A stretch of DNA of 64,000 nucleotides from positions 186,001 through 250,000 of the forward strand of contig DATCTN010000031.1 in assembly GCA_036567965.1 (NCBI GenBank), given 5' to 3'. Origin of the DNA: Candidatus Kryptoniota bacterium. GTDB lineage: Bacteria; Bacteroidota; Ignavibacteria; Kryptoniales; JAKASW01. A program made the position numbers and the translations under genes. The notes beneath the pieces are model-generated. The model was not told the DNA's origin. It was given only the letters and a program-made list of their open reading frames with translations, and searched no databases. This document shows, in pieces, positions 27,240 to 37,596 of this stretch. Each line of letters begins with the position of its first letter. Position 1 is the stretch's first letter.

Positions 27240-28904
27240 GTGAATATATGTGAACACAAATGCGAGCGATCCTTGTCCGTTAATTTTACTCTGTTAGACA
27301 GTATCGTCATGCTGTCGTATCTCCTGGTAGTGATCGCGATGGGCTTTTACTACTCGGGAAAGAGGGATCAGAATTTCAAAGACTATTTTTTCGCGGGCAA
27401 GAATGTCGGATGGTTCGCCGTGGGCATGTCCATATTCGCAACGAACATTTCGAGTGAGCATTTCATTGGATTAGCCGGCGCCGGTGCCACGAGAGGTCTT
27501 GCAGTCGGGCAGTTCGAGCTGATGGCGATCTTTGTGCTCATTCTCCTCGGATGGGTAATCGCCCCGATCTACATGAAGGCCGACGTTTCGACGACACCGG
27601 AATTCCTCGGGAAGAAATTCGATACGTCGCTCCGAAAACTCTTCGCGGGCATTTCCATCGTGATATACATATTCACAAAGATTACCGTGACCCTGTTTGC
27701 GGGAGGGATACTATTCTACAAGTTGTTCGGCATGAACATTTACACTTCTGCCGTTCTCGTCGTGCTTTTCACCGGGCTGTATTCGATCGTCGGTGGGGCG
27801 AATGCCGTCATACGGACGAATGTTTTCCAGGGAATAGTACTGATTGCGGGTGCGGTACTTCTCACGGCATTCGGATTGAGTTATGTCGGTGGTTTTTCGG
27901 GGCTTCAGCAGAAGCTTCCGCCTGATTTCTTCCACATGTTCAAGTCCGCGAGCGATCCGGATTATCCGTGGACCGGCGTCCTGTTCGGCGCGCCGATAAT
28001 CGCATTCTGGTACTGGTTGACGGATCAATATTTCATTCAGAAAGTATTGTCGGCGCGGAGCATCAACGATGCCAGAAGAGGTTCGCTCCTGGCAGCATCG
28101 TTAAAGGTGCTTCCGCTTTTTGTGCTCGTTCTCCCCGGGCTTCTTGCGGCGGCGATATTCCCCGGATTGAGCGGGGACCAGACTTACCCGACGCTGCTCG
28201 CGAGCAGCCTCCTCCCGAGCGGGGTGAAAGGCGTAGTCGTTTCAGGTCTTCTCGCTGCTGTCATGTCTTCGCTGGCGAGCACGTTCAATACCACCGCAGT
28301 CCTTGTGACAAACGATTTCTATCGCGTCCGGCACCCGGAATCCGGTGATCGAGAGCTTGTCCTGGTCGGTCGGCTGGCCACTACGATTACGGTGGTAGTC
28401 GCGATTCTAAGCATACCGCTGATTAAACTGATCAACTCACAGGTATATCTTTTTCTCCAAAGCATCCAGGGATATGTGAGCCCGCCTATCGCGGCTGTTT
28501 TCCTTTTCGCGTTCGTGATGAAAAAGAAAGGGAGTGCGGCGGCAGCCATCTGGACTCTCATAATCGGAGAGAGTGTCGGTGCGTTCCGCATGGTGAGCGA
28601 GATGCTCGTTAAGTCGGGCATGTCCGGGAGCCGGTTGCTGCAGCCGTTCGTGGAAATGAACTTCCTCCACTTTTCGATATTCCTGTTCTTGTTCAGTGCC
28701 GTGGTCTTTGTGTCGATAAGTCTTCTCGTCAGGAGCCGCACAGCCGACAGAGAGTCCGAGGCAAGGCTGAAAATGGATTTGTCGTATTCGGAATTCAATG
28801 TTGTTTCCAACAACGACGGTGCCGTCGGTTCGGTCAGGGCCAATTGGCTGTTCTCGCTTTTCATCCTGATGCTGGTGGCAGGTCTATGGAGTATCTGGTT
28901 CTAA
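27240..28904 (+). CDS. Sodium/solute symporter (SSS family), probable sugar uptake
   Basis: An SGLT-like Na+/solute symporter with about 13-14 hydrophobic helices: DYFFAGKNVGWFAVGMSIFA and TNISSEHFIG in the first helices, WYWLTDQYFIQ and SSLASTFNTTAVLVTNDFYR in the centre, all typical of sugar members of the family. The GTG at 27240 lacks a clear ribosome site, so the start is uncertain; the first helix begins about 20 residues later. Together with the permease at 6074 it gives the locus two inner-membrane sugar importers of different energy coupling (sodium here, proton there). Confidence 0.87.
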   Translation: MNICEHKCERSLSVNFTLLDSIVMLSYLLVVIAMGFYYSGKRDQNFKDYFFAGKNVGWFAVGMSIFATNISSEHFIGLAGAGATRGLAVGQFELMAIFVLILLGWVIAPIYMKADVSTTPEFLGKKFDTSLRKLFAGISIVIYIFTKITVTLFAGGILFYKLFGMNIYTSAVLVVLFTGLYSIVGGANAVIRTNVFQGIVLIAGAVLLTAFGLSYVGGFSGLQQKLPPDFFHMFKSASDPDYPWTGVLFGAPIIAFWYWLTDQYFIQKVLSARSINDARRGSLLAASLKVLPLFVLVLPGLLAAAIFPGLSGDQTYPTLLASSLLPSGVKGVVVSGLLAAVMSSLASTFNTTAVLVTNDFYRVRHPESGDRELVLVGRLATTITVVVAILSIPLIKLINSQVYLFLQSIQGYVSPPIAAVFLFAFVMKKKGSAAAAIWTLIIGESVGAFRMVSEMLVKSGMSGSRLLQPFVEMNFLHFSIFLFLFSAVVFVSISLLVRSRTADRESEARLKMDLSYSEFNVVSNNDGAVGSVRANWLFSLFILMLVAGLWSIWF

Positions 28905-28976
28905 GCAAAGCGGTCTCTGTCGTGATTGCAGACTCGGGCCGTGAATAAACAACTAACAAAAAATGGAGATGATGTT

Positions 28977-31541
28977 GTGAAAAGGATCGTGTTACCCGTT
29001 CTCTTTGCTGTCGTCGCCTGGTCTACTGCAGTTTACGCGCAGGAGGCCATGATAGACAGTTTGAGCGGCATCGCTTCCGATCCGAATTTCGTGTGGGTCG
29101 CGAACGTTGAAGGAGGCGCGAGCACATTTGTCTGGGCTCAGGATGCGGCGGACAAACCAGCCGGTTTCATTTCCTCGCTCGATATTAAGACAAAGATCGA
29201 CTCGCTTCACGCATGGGGGAGCTTTGCGCAGCTTATCTACAGGCTGCCGTCAGGGCAGTACATGGACTTGAGCTCCAGCGATACGCTGAGGCTGTGGGTG
29301 AAAGTCGTGAAGGCTCCGCTCCACCCCGAGTACATGTCTTTTAGAATTCAAATCGTCGACCAGGATCAGGCCTCCGATCCGTCCGAAACTTATATCTACC
29401 AGAATGATCTGCTGCTCGACAACACCGGCAGCTGGGTCCAGCTTAAGGTCCCGCTGCATGAAATCAATTCGCAAGGTGGTACGGTCGTACCTGCCGACAG
29501 CGGATTCGTTGAAGCTCCTTACGGCTGGGGCGGATTTACATGGAACAACCACAAACTGGATCTTGCAAACATCATCGGGTGGAACATTGTCATGGTAACC
29601 ACCACGACCGTCCTTAACCCGAATCCGCCTGCGGGCTATTCGAATGTTCCCCTGGATTCGCTTGAAGTCAAGTTCGCCGGCTTCGACAGGACAGGCAACA
29701 AGCCCGTTCCGTTCGTGGTCTTCAACGGAATAGCAACTCCTGCCAACCTTTCTATATTCACCTGGGGGAATGCCAGCGTCGCTACTGAAACGAAGAACGG
29801 TCCATTCCCGAACACAAATTCACTCCATTGGGTCATGGGAGATCAATGGAGCAACGGCTGGAACGGTTGGGGGTATAATGTTGCCCCGGCGTTCAACCTC
29901 TCGGGCGGCTGGCCTGTCGACAGTCTGAAGTTCTATATGAAAGCCGATACCGGCGTCGACTCGATGAGCGTCCAGTTTGAGGACGGGAGTGCTAAGGTCA
30001 GAGCCGACTTCAATGTGATCCAGGATGGTAACTGGCACCAGTACGTAATCGCGCTCCGCGATATTACTTGGCGCCAGGATACAAATCCCGGAGACTTCAA
30101 TCCGGCAAACGTCGCGGTATGGCAGATCATGTCCGCGCAGGATGGAAAGGCGGGAAAGAACGTGTGGATGTCCGACATCTGGACCGGCAATCCACCCCAT
30201 CCTGTACCACCGGTTGCGGTAACCGGTCTCGCAGTCGTGACGAATTCGAATTACACGAATATCATAAGCTGGAACGACGTCCCGAATCAGACTAACGAGA
30301 CATATAACGTCTACTATTCCACAACCCCGATAACGACGGTCGACACGTCGATCGTTGATGTCGCGGCGACAGGGATTGCACATGGGACGGATTCGTACAC
30401 CCACCTTCTCATGTCGCCTAAGACCAATCAGACGGTGCAGTATTACTATGCAGTCGTGTGCAAGAGCAGTGATGGACTTCTCGGCAATGTCGCGGCTTCG
30501 AGCACATCCTATTCGAATACCGCGAAGGGCGTACCCACAATTGCTCCTTTATGGAAACTCAGTTCGCCCTTCAACTTCGTGGCGGACGGTAATCTCGCCG
30601 AATGGAAGAGTGCGGGGATTACACCGTTCAGACTCTATGTCAGCGACGGCAGCGGCACGCCGGTATCCAACAGTAAGATATCGGGCGATGATGTGAGCTC
30701 CGGCGATATCTATGTGGCAATGGACAAGACCTACCTGTACGTGGCCGGCCACATCAACACCAATAACATTGTGTTCACCGCGAGTCAATCTTCCTGGTTT
30801 AACACTTCGACCGATCTGTTCCTCGGTCTTTATGACTATCATGGAGCACCTCACAGCGGTCTTCAGGGTGGACCGCAGCCCGATTACCACTTCAGATTTG
30901 CAGAGGATCGGGTGATCGTAGACAATAACGGAACCGATTCGCTCGTTCTTCCGGGCACCAACTACTACTGGGCACAAAGGCTGGTTCCTGATCCGCTCGA
31001 TGGGTACAACTTCGAAGTGAAGGTGTCATGGGCCGATATTGCGCACAAGAGACATGGTGGTTACACCGGAACGGACAGCGTGTTTCTACCGCTTGTCGGA
31101 CAGAGAATTCCGTTCGATATCGAGCTGAGCAGCGTGAGTTCAGGCGCGACTCAAAGAGATGGACAGCTTGACTATTCGCCGATTGCGCAGGGTAATTCAT
31201 ACGCAAATGTAAGCTTGTGGTCGTTTACCTGGGTCGGGGACCAGATGGTTGTCGGAGTGAAACCAAACGCAACTCCGAACACCTATGAGCTCTCGCAGAA
31301 TTATCCGAACCCGTTCAATCCGACCACTACCATCAAGTATTCGCTGATGAGGTCCGGCCAGGTCACCTTGACGGTGTTCAATGTATTGGGCGAGAAGGTC
31401 ACGACTCTTGTCGATCGCTTCCAGACCGCAGGGAGCTACACGGTCACGTTTGACGCATCGAAATATGCCAGCGGCATTTATTTCTATGAGGTCAAAGCCG
31501 GCTCCTTCCGGAGTGTAAAGAAAATGATGATGATTAAGTAA
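28977..31541 (+). CDS. Secreted multidomain CBM9-like protein with T9SS tail
   Basis: An 854-residue secreted protein with no recognisable catalytic domain. GTG 28977 is supported by GGAG 9 bases upstream and by the signal peptide it begins (end near VYAQ). Two beta-rich, carbohydrate-binding-like regions fill residues about 20-400, a FnIII-like domain lies at about 411-511 (VTGLAVVTNS), then a CBM9/DOMON-like domain at about 528-748 (FVADGNLAEWK, DIYVAMDKTYLYVAG), and a T9SS domain from NYPNPFNPT to KKMMMIK. It probably binds glucan or other sugars at the surface, analogous to a SusE/F-type binding protein; that analogy is inference. Confidence 0.8.
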   Translation: MKRIVLPVLFAVVAWSTAVYAQEAMIDSLSGIASDPNFVWVANVEGGASTFVWAQDAADKPAGFISSLDIKTKIDSLHAWGSFAQLIYRLPSGQYMDLSSSDTLRLWVKVVKAPLHPEYMSFRIQIVDQDQASDPSETYIYQNDLLLDNTGSWVQLKVPLHEINSQGGTVVPADSGFVEAPYGWGGFTWNNHKLDLANIIGWNIVMVTTTTVLNPNPPAGYSNVPLDSLEVKFAGFDRTGNKPVPFVVFNGIATPANLSIFTWGNASVATETKNGPFPNTNSLHWVMGDQWSNGWNGWGYNVAPAFNLSGGWPVDSLKFYMKADTGVDSMSVQFEDGSAKVRADFNVIQDGNWHQYVIALRDITWRQDTNPGDFNPANVAVWQIMSAQDGKAGKNVWMSDIWTGNPPHPVPPVAVTGLAVVTNSNYTNIISWNDVPNQTNETYNVYYSTTPITTVDTSIVDVAATGIAHGTDSYTHLLMSPKTNQTVQYYYAVVCKSSDGLLGNVAASSTSYSNTAKGVPTIAPLWKLSSPFNFVADGNLAEWKSAGITPFRLYVSDGSGTPVSNSKISGDDVSSGDIYVAMDKTYLYVAGHINTNNIVFTASQSSWFNTSTDLFLGLYDYHGAPHSGLQGGPQPDYHFRFAEDRVIVDNNGTDSLVLPGTNYYWAQRLVPDPLDGYNFEVKVSWADIAHKRHGGYTGTDSVFLPLVGQRIPFDIELSSVSSGATQRDGQLDYSPIAQGNSYANVSLWSFTWVGDQMVVGVKPNATPNTYELSQNYPNPFNPTTTIKYSLMRSGQVTLTVFNVLGEKVTTLVDRFQTAGSYTVTFDASKYASGIYFYEVKAGSFRSVKKMMMIK

Positions 31542-31555
31542 TTCTTTTGAGCAGC

Positions 31556-31583
31556 GGCCCGCCTCTCGAGTGAGGGGTGGGCC
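31556..31583 (+). terminator. Terminator closing the glucan locus
   Basis: GGCCCGCCTCTC pairs with GAGGGGTGGGCC (12 pairs, two of them G-T) around a GAGT loop, then CTTCTCATTTTA. It lies 15 bases after the stop of the CBM9-like protein and before the TonB receptor gene, so it probably separates the two transcription units. Confidence 0.7.
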
Positions 31584-31638
31584 CTTCTCATTTTAGTCGA
31601 GTACATTCGATGATCGTACATTTTACCATTCGGGGAAA

Positions 31639-34416
31639 ATGACCATGAGTGATCGTTACATAGCGAATGTGATCCGCCTGAAAAATTTTACATTTTGTGT
31701 CCGGCGCCTTCTGATTGTCCCGCTGATCTGCGCAGGGCTTTCGAGCATCTCGCTTGCCGGAACGACAGGCAAGCTTGCCGGCAGGATTACAGATTCCCAG
31801 ACGGGGGATGCGGTGGTCGGCGCGAGCATAATGATACAGGGGACGTCGCTCGGTGCCGCAACTGACCTGAACGGCTATTACTACGTCGACTATATCCCGC
31901 CCGGTGAATACACGGTCGTCATCAGCGCTGTCGGTTACCAGAAAGTCACCGTCAACCAGGTTCCCATCAAAATCGATCTGACATTTACGCTGGATCGGAA
32001 GCTGGAACAGAAGGCAGTCAACACGCAGGAAGTCGTCATTACCGCTGAGCGTCCGCTTGTCCAGAAAGATCTGACTTCGACCGCAGTCACCGTCTCGGCA
32101 AGCGATATAAGCAAGATGCCAGTAGAGAATGTTGTGCAAATCATCGGCTTGCAGGCGGGAGTCGTCGGTGGACATTTCAGGGGCGGACGATCGGACGAAG
32201 TCGCGTACCTCGTCGACGGATTGCCGGTAACGGATCCGTTCAACGGTTCGCTTCCCCTCCAGATGGAGAATTCTTCCATCAGGGAAATGGAGGTTATAAG
32301 CGGAACATTCAACGCCGAATACGGGCAGGCGATGTCCGGCATCGTCAACATAGTCACCAAGGACGGCGGCGAGAGTTTCCACGGCTCGGCATCTGCATAC
32401 ACAGGCGACTACGTCACTACACATACGTCTCTCTTCCCGAACGTCGGAAGACTCACGACATTCAGGACGAGGGACTACGAATTCACACTCGGTGGTCCAT
32501 CGATAATTTCTGATAACCTGACTTTCTTCACTGCCGGCAGATACTTTTCCGATCCGGGCTACCTTTACGGCACGAGGATTTACAGGACAACGGACATCAC
32601 ACCCTTCGAGCTTACCGACCCGAGCGGGAATGCGATACTCGATCAGAACAATAATCCGATTTACATCATGCCCCATTCGGGGGATTCTGCTTACGTACCC
32701 ATGAACCCGTCGCGATTGCTTTCCGTTGACGGAAAGCTCTCATATTCATTCCCCGGACTGAAACTGTCCTATGGAATATTCTACAACGATACCTGGAACA
32801 AGTATTATAGTCGCGCATGGGCATGGACACCTGACGGTCTGATGAATAATTACATGACCAATTGGATTCACAATATCCAAATCACAAACGTTCCCTCACA
32901 AGAAGTTTTCCAGTCGCTCAAGTTTGCTGTTAACCGGTACGATTACAAAGGCTACGTCTACGAGAACCCATATGACCCCCGATATGTCGATCCCAACCAG
33001 GGAGGGCCACTGTCGAATTACACATTTCAATCCGGCGGACAACAATCGGGAAGATACGAACGTGAAACGATCGAAAGCATACTGCAGTGGCAATTCAGCG
33101 ATCAAGTCTCAAATCACCACCAGCTGGGTGCTGGACTCGAACTCGACTGGTACAAACTTTACGATCACGAATACAATCTGGTGAGTCCCACGTCTGGAAC
33201 AGGAATCGATAGTGTCTACACCCCTATATATCTGCAGCTTGGAGCGATAAGCAACCAGGATGTAGCAGGCAACCAGGCTTACACTAAATACCCGACACAG
33301 TTCGCCGCTTATGTCCAGGACAAGGCGGAATACGATATCATGATCGTCAATATCGGTCTACGCTTCGACTATTTTAAGCCGAACACACAATACCTTTACG
33401 ACCTAAAAAACCCACTCCGCGATCCGAACTTCCCCAATGCCGGCAAGATGGTTGAGGCAACGGCGAAAACCCAGCTCAGTCCGAGGCTCGGCATCTCCTT
33501 TCCTATCACCGACAACGGGATCATACACTTCTCCTACGGTCACTTCTTCCAGATACCAAGTTTCTCAAACCTGTATGACAACCCTGGAGAGCTTGTCCTC
33601 GAAACCGGCGGACTCGCGAGCGTGATGGGGAATCCGGACCTTAATGCACAGAAGACCGTGATGTACGAGATCGGACTGCAGCAGGCGCTTTCTTCCGACC
33701 TGTCTCTTGATTTCACCGTATATGACAGGGATATCCGAAACTGGCTCGGCATGGAGATCATCAACACGTACCAGGGTGTCAACTACGGGCGGTACATCAA
33801 CAGAGATTACGCAAACGTCAAAGGGTTTATCGTCACGCTTGATAAAAGATTCTCCGAGCTTTTCAGCCTGAAAGTGGATTACACATTCCAGATTGCAGAA
33901 GGCGATGCGTCTGATCCCATGTCAGTGTTTTATAATAATCAAACCTCTCCACCGATCGAGACAAACAAGATCTTCGTTCCGCTCGATTGGGACCAGCGTA
34001 ATACTTTGAATATAGAGGCGGACTTAGGAAAGGCAGACGACTGGTCGATCGGCTTGATCTTCAATTACGGCTCGGGATTCCCGTACACCGAAGACGTTCG
34101 GATTTCGCAGGGGCTTCTCTTCGATAACAACGGCGTGAAGCCACCGACATACAACGTCGACCTTCGCGCACAGAAGTCATTCAGGATAGCCGGTGGCCTC
34201 AACGCTAACTTGTTCGCGCTCGTGTATAATGTCCTCGACATCAAGAACGAATACAACGTGAATGCCGCGACCGGCCGCGCGAACGATTATCTGCAGCAGG
34301 ATATCACCAGCGCCGGGACGATAATAGGTTTGAATACTTTGCAGCAATATATAAACGATCCATCAAGTTACTCTGCGCCGCGTTCGGTCCGTATCGGCTG
34401 CAGTCTCGATTTCTAG
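31639..34416 (+). CDS. TonB-dependent receptor with carboxypeptidase-regulatory-like N-terminus
   Basis: A 925-residue outer-membrane receptor. After a signal region (to about residue 40), a carboxypeptidase D regulatory-like domain follows (GKLAGRITDSQTGDAVVGAS, DLNGYYYVDYIPPGEYTV), then the plug (VVITAERPLVQKD, YLVDGLPVTDPFNG, GIVNIVTKDGG) and a 22-strand-type barrel rich in aromatic strands. It resembles SusC-like/OmpA-related receptors used for oligosaccharide or chelate uptake in this phylum. No SusD follows; instead come a giant secreted protein and a PorV-like protein. Substrate unknown, beta-glucan fragments being the obvious guess from position. Confidence 0.88.
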   Translation: MTMSDRYIANVIRLKNFTFCVRRLLIVPLICAGLSSISLAGTTGKLAGRITDSQTGDAVVGASIMIQGTSLGAATDLNGYYYVDYIPPGEYTVVISAVGYQKVTVNQVPIKIDLTFTLDRKLEQKAVNTQEVVITAERPLVQKDLTSTAVTVSASDISKMPVENVVQIIGLQAGVVGGHFRGGRSDEVAYLVDGLPVTDPFNGSLPLQMENSSIREMEVISGTFNAEYGQAMSGIVNIVTKDGGESFHGSASAYTGDYVTTHTSLFPNVGRLTTFRTRDYEFTLGGPSIISDNLTFFTAGRYFSDPGYLYGTRIYRTTDITPFELTDPSGNAILDQNNNPIYIMPHSGDSAYVPMNPSRLLSVDGKLSYSFPGLKLSYGIFYNDTWNKYYSRAWAWTPDGLMNNYMTNWIHNIQITNVPSQEVFQSLKFAVNRYDYKGYVYENPYDPRYVDPNQGGPLSNYTFQSGGQQSGRYERETIESILQWQFSDQVSNHHQLGAGLELDWYKLYDHEYNLVSPTSGTGIDSVYTPIYLQLGAISNQDVAGNQAYTKYPTQFAAYVQDKAEYDIMIVNIGLRFDYFKPNTQYLYDLKNPLRDPNFPNAGKMVEATAKTQLSPRLGISFPITDNGIIHFSYGHFFQIPSFSNLYDNPGELVLETGGLASVMGNPDLNAQKTVMYEIGLQQALSSDLSLDFTVYDRDIRNWLGMEIINTYQGVNYGRYINRDYANVKGFIVTLDKRFSELFSLKVDYTFQIAEGDASDPMSVFYNNQTSPPIETNKIFVPLDWDQRNTLNIEADLGKADDWSIGLIFNYGSGFPYTEDVRISQGLLFDNNGVKPPTYNVDLRAQKSFRIAGGLNANLFALVYNVLDIKNEYNVNAATGRANDYLQQDITSAGTIIGLNTLQQYINDPSSYSAPRSVRIGCSLDF

Positions 34417-34440
34417 AATACTGAATCAGGAGCTTATAGA

Positions 34441-37400
34441 ATGAAAGGCAGATTACTCGTCACATTTCTTCTGCTGATCGGATCCCTCTCCGATTTTGCT
34501 CAGGCCCAGATCGACATAGGCCAGGAGGATCCGCGAGTTCCACTTTACCGAGCCGACTCTCTCGGCAATTACAGGTACAGGAGACAGGGGACAATGGTCG
34601 GCAACAGGATAAACACTCTTTATTATAATTATGGCGAGATTGGATTCTGGCAGTTCTTTCCGTCAATCGAGTGGCCTGCCGGGTCAGGCCACAATTATCT
34701 CGACGGGACAGCGGTACTTATAGGCGCCCGAGTCACGACTCCGTCCGGTCTTCGGATCACTCCTCTTGTATCTGCTTACAGGGAGCAGTATAGTTCCGAT
34801 CCTGTGACAGGAGTCCCGTGGGGACTTGAACCGGTGCCTGGCTATGCTAATCCGAGCGGTACCAGTCCTGCGGTCGATGCGAACGGAAATTACAACAACT
34901 CACTTCCACCCGTCTGGCCGCCGGCGCTCGGTCTCGATCCCTCCTGGAATGGGAAATGGTACGGCTATTTCGGAAAGGGCGTGTCGAACGCCGACTTCGA
35001 AACTTTCTTCGTGATGGACGATGCGGGCGATAAGAAGTTTACGCTACCACCATTCAACTATTACCCGCTTGCGAGCGATTCAAGCAGAGGCGGACTCGGG
35101 TTGCGAGTTGAAGTGCGCGGGTTCCAGTGGTCGCATGTGCTCGCCGAGGATGTCATCTTCTGGCATTACGACATCGTGAATATATCGGACCACACCTATG
35201 ACAGCACCGCGTTCGGATTCTACGCGGACCCTGGAGTCGGTGGCGCCAGCTCCACGGAGCCGGCAAATAGCGCGTACTACAATACTTCGCTAAACGTCGC
35301 GTATACCTGGGCGCCGTCAGGATTGGGAAATCCCGGCAACTGGAAAACCGGTTACCTCGGATTCGCTTACCTGGAAAGCCCCGGCAATCCTTTTGACGGC
35401 GTCGACAATGATCGTGACGGCATGATCGACGAGAGAAGAGACGACAACATCGACAACAACCACAACTGGGTGCCGTACACCGACCTCAACGGCAACGGCA
35501 AGTGGGATCTGAACGAGCCGTTGAATGACGATGTGGGTGCCGACGGATTGGGACCGTGGGATCTCGATTACACCGGCCCTGACATCGGAGAGGGCGACGG
35601 GCTCCCCACGCACGGTGAGCCGCACTTCGACGCAACCGACAAGGATGAGTCCGACCAGATCGGTCTGACCGCGGTTACGCTAGGCACGCTTGCAGACAAA
35701 GGTCCGACCGGAATGTGGCCTAAAAACGATAACGTGATGTGGAAATCGATGAACAACGGTTTCGTCGACACATCCGTTGCGAATACAAACATTCAGATGG
35801 TCTTTGCGTCAGGACCGTTCATTCTGGGAAAAGGATTGAGGGAAAGATTCTCGATGGCTCTGATCATGGGCAACGATCTCAATCAGGTCCTGCAGCACAA
35901 AGGAACGGTGCAGCAGATTTACAATGCTAATTATAATTTCTCGAAGCCTCCATACAAACCTATTGTCCACGCAGTCGCAGGTGACAGAAAGGTTTTCCTG
36001 TACTGGGACAACAGGGCGGAACAGTTTCGTGATTCCTTCCTGGGATTCCAGAGCGATGACCCGCGCCAGGGATATAAGAAAACTTTCGAGGGCTACACTG
36101 TATACAGGAGCGAAGACGCGCAATTCGAAGACGATAAACTTATCACGGATTCGCAGGGCGAGCCTGTTTACTGGAAGCCAATTGCGCAATTCGACATCGT
36201 CGATACGATAATGGGACCCGACCCGATAGGCATCAACGGCGCACGCTTCTGGCGAGGGAGCAATACCGGGCTCCAACATTCGTACGTCGACACCACAGTC
36301 GAGAACGGCAAAACATATTATTACGCTGTCTGCTCTTATTCCGAAGGCGATTCGGCGTACACCACCGTAGCGGGTGTCGTGACCGGGCTGCAGCCGACAG
36401 AATGCTCGAAGATCATCACTCAGGATTATTCCGGCACGATCACGTTCGTCGACCAGAATTGCGCCGTAGTCGTCCCAAATGCCAGCGTCGCGGGATATAT
36501 ACCTCCTCAAATCGTGGGAAACACCAATAAAGTCGCCAGCGGAATCGGAACAGGGTCGATCAGTTCACAGGTCCTGGATCCGTCTGCGATAATACAGGGC
36601 GCCCAATATAAGATAATTTTCTCCGCGCAGGGCACGCTCCCAACTTACCGTACGACATCATACTCTGTCTGCAGGATCAATAACGGTTCAGTCGACACGC
36701 TCGAGAGCAACGTCGACGCTACCGTTTTCGGGGGCAGCATCTTTAGTGCGCCTTTCGACGGGATGGTCTTTTCTTTCCGTAACGACACAACTGTTTCAGT
36801 GGACGATTCGCTGACAGGCTGGTACGGCAGCAGGAGCAACCTGAATCTTTCAGTCATCCGATATCCGAGCGGCATCGCATGGCCGTCTGATTTTGAGATG
36901 GCATTCTTCGATCAGCCTGTCGATACCGTACTTTCCTCGACCGGTACGATGCCCGTCAACTACATCATCACCGATCTTAACAGCGGCGAGAAGATGAAAT
37001 CTGTAGTTGTCGACAACGACCTTTCAAGTTCGCTCACGCTCGGCGATGATATCATCATGACTAAAAGTCTCGTGGCCGGCAAGCCGGACTCAAAGTTGTG
37101 GGAGATTCATTACCAGGGTCCGCCGAATCCAGCGATCCCCCCTGTATATCCGAAGTCGGGCGACAAGTTCATAATTCATACCGATCGTCCCTTCGCGAAC
37201 GGAGACTATTTCGCTTTCTCAACTAAAGCGATGTCGGTGAGCAATACCGTGGCAAGTCACGATCTGTCGAAGATTTCAGTTGTCCCGAACCCGTATATCT
37301 CAACGGCTTCGTGGGAGCCGAGGTCGCTTTATCCCACCGGCCGGGGCGCACGTGAGATAGACTTCATTAATCTTCCGGCAAAATGTACTATCAGGATTTA

Positions 37401-37584
37401 TACGATGTCTGGCGCGCTGGTGAAGACTCTGTACAAGAACGAGTCGAATCTTAACAGCGGAGGCGCGATAACGTGGGACCTGGTTTCGGACGACGGCATG
37501 GACATAGCGTATGGCGTATACATTTTTCACGTGGATGCACCCGGTATAGGCAATTTCATTGGCAAGTTCGCCGTAATCAAATAG
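34441..37584 (+). CDS. Giant secreted protein with EF-hand-like loops and PNPY-type C-terminal domain
   Basis: 1047 residues, unrecognised as a whole. Signal peptide ends near AQAQ; AGGAG lies 8 bases before ATG. The middle has acidic calcium-loop-like repeats (DNDRDGMIDE, DLNGNGKWDLNE). Around residues 510-650 lies an FnIII-like part (FLYWDN, FEGYTVYRS). The C-terminus (from VVPNPYIS) reads REIDFINLPAKCTIRIYT, then WDLVSDDG and ends GKFAVIK. It resembles a T9SS sorting domain in layout but lacks NYPNPFNP. The protein at 60393 shares the FnIII-like part and this tail, so they form one family. Its position between a TonB receptor and a PorV-like gene suggests surface display and perhaps a SusD-like partner role (inference). 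Confidence 0.72.
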   Translation: MKGRLLVTFLLLIGSLSDFAQAQIDIGQEDPRVPLYRADSLGNYRYRRQGTMVGNRINTLYYNYGEIGFWQFFPSIEWPAGSGHNYLDGTAVLIGARVTTPSGLRITPLVSAYREQYSSDPVTGVPWGLEPVPGYANPSGTSPAVDANGNYNNSLPPVWPPALGLDPSWNGKWYGYFGKGVSNADFETFFVMDDAGDKKFTLPPFNYYPLASDSSRGGLGLRVEVRGFQWSHVLAEDVIFWHYDIVNISDHTYDSTAFGFYADPGVGGASSTEPANSAYYNTSLNVAYTWAPSGLGNPGNWKTGYLGFAYLESPGNPFDGVDNDRDGMIDERRDDNIDNNHNWVPYTDLNGNGKWDLNEPLNDDVGADGLGPWDLDYTGPDIGEGDGLPTHGEPHFDATDKDESDQIGLTAVTLGTLADKGPTGMWPKNDNVMWKSMNNGFVDTSVANTNIQMVFASGPFILGKGLRERFSMALIMGNDLNQVLQHKGTVQQIYNANYNFSKPPYKPIVHAVAGDRKVFLYWDNRAEQFRDSFLGFQSDDPRQGYKKTFEGYTVYRSEDAQFEDDKLITDSQGEPVYWKPIAQFDIVDTIMGPDPIGINGARFWRGSNTGLQHSYVDTTVENGKTYYYAVCSYSEGDSAYTTVAGVVTGLQPTECSKIITQDYSGTITFVDQNCAVVVPNASVAGYIPPQIVGNTNKVASGIGTGSISSQVLDPSAIIQGAQYKIIFSAQGTLPTYRTTSYSVCRINNGSVDTLESNVDATVFGGSIFSAPFDGMVFSFRNDTTVSVDDSLTGWYGSRSNLNLSVIRYPSGIAWPSDFEMAFFDQPVDTVLSSTGTMPVNYIITDLNSGEKMKSVVVDNDLSSSLTLGDDIIMTKSLVAGKPDSKLWEIHYQGPPNPAIPPVYPKSGDKFIIHTDRPFANGDYFAFSTKAMSVSNTVASHDLSKISVVPNPYISTASWEPRSLYPTGRGAREIDFINLPAKCTIRIYTMSGALVKTLYKNESNLNSGGAITWDLVSDDGMDIAYGVYIFHVDAPGIGNFIGKFAVIK

Positions 37585-37596
37585 TGGAGATAAGAG

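Noticed and set aside
31588-32676. 362-codon minus-strand frame
   Set aside because: Fully antisense to the TonB receptor start region; translation rich in Arg/Asp/Val without motifs.
34441-37584. SusD homologue
   Set aside because: Position after a TonB receptor suggested SusD, but there is no lipobox, no TPR-like helical content and the protein is beta-rich with a sorting-like tail.
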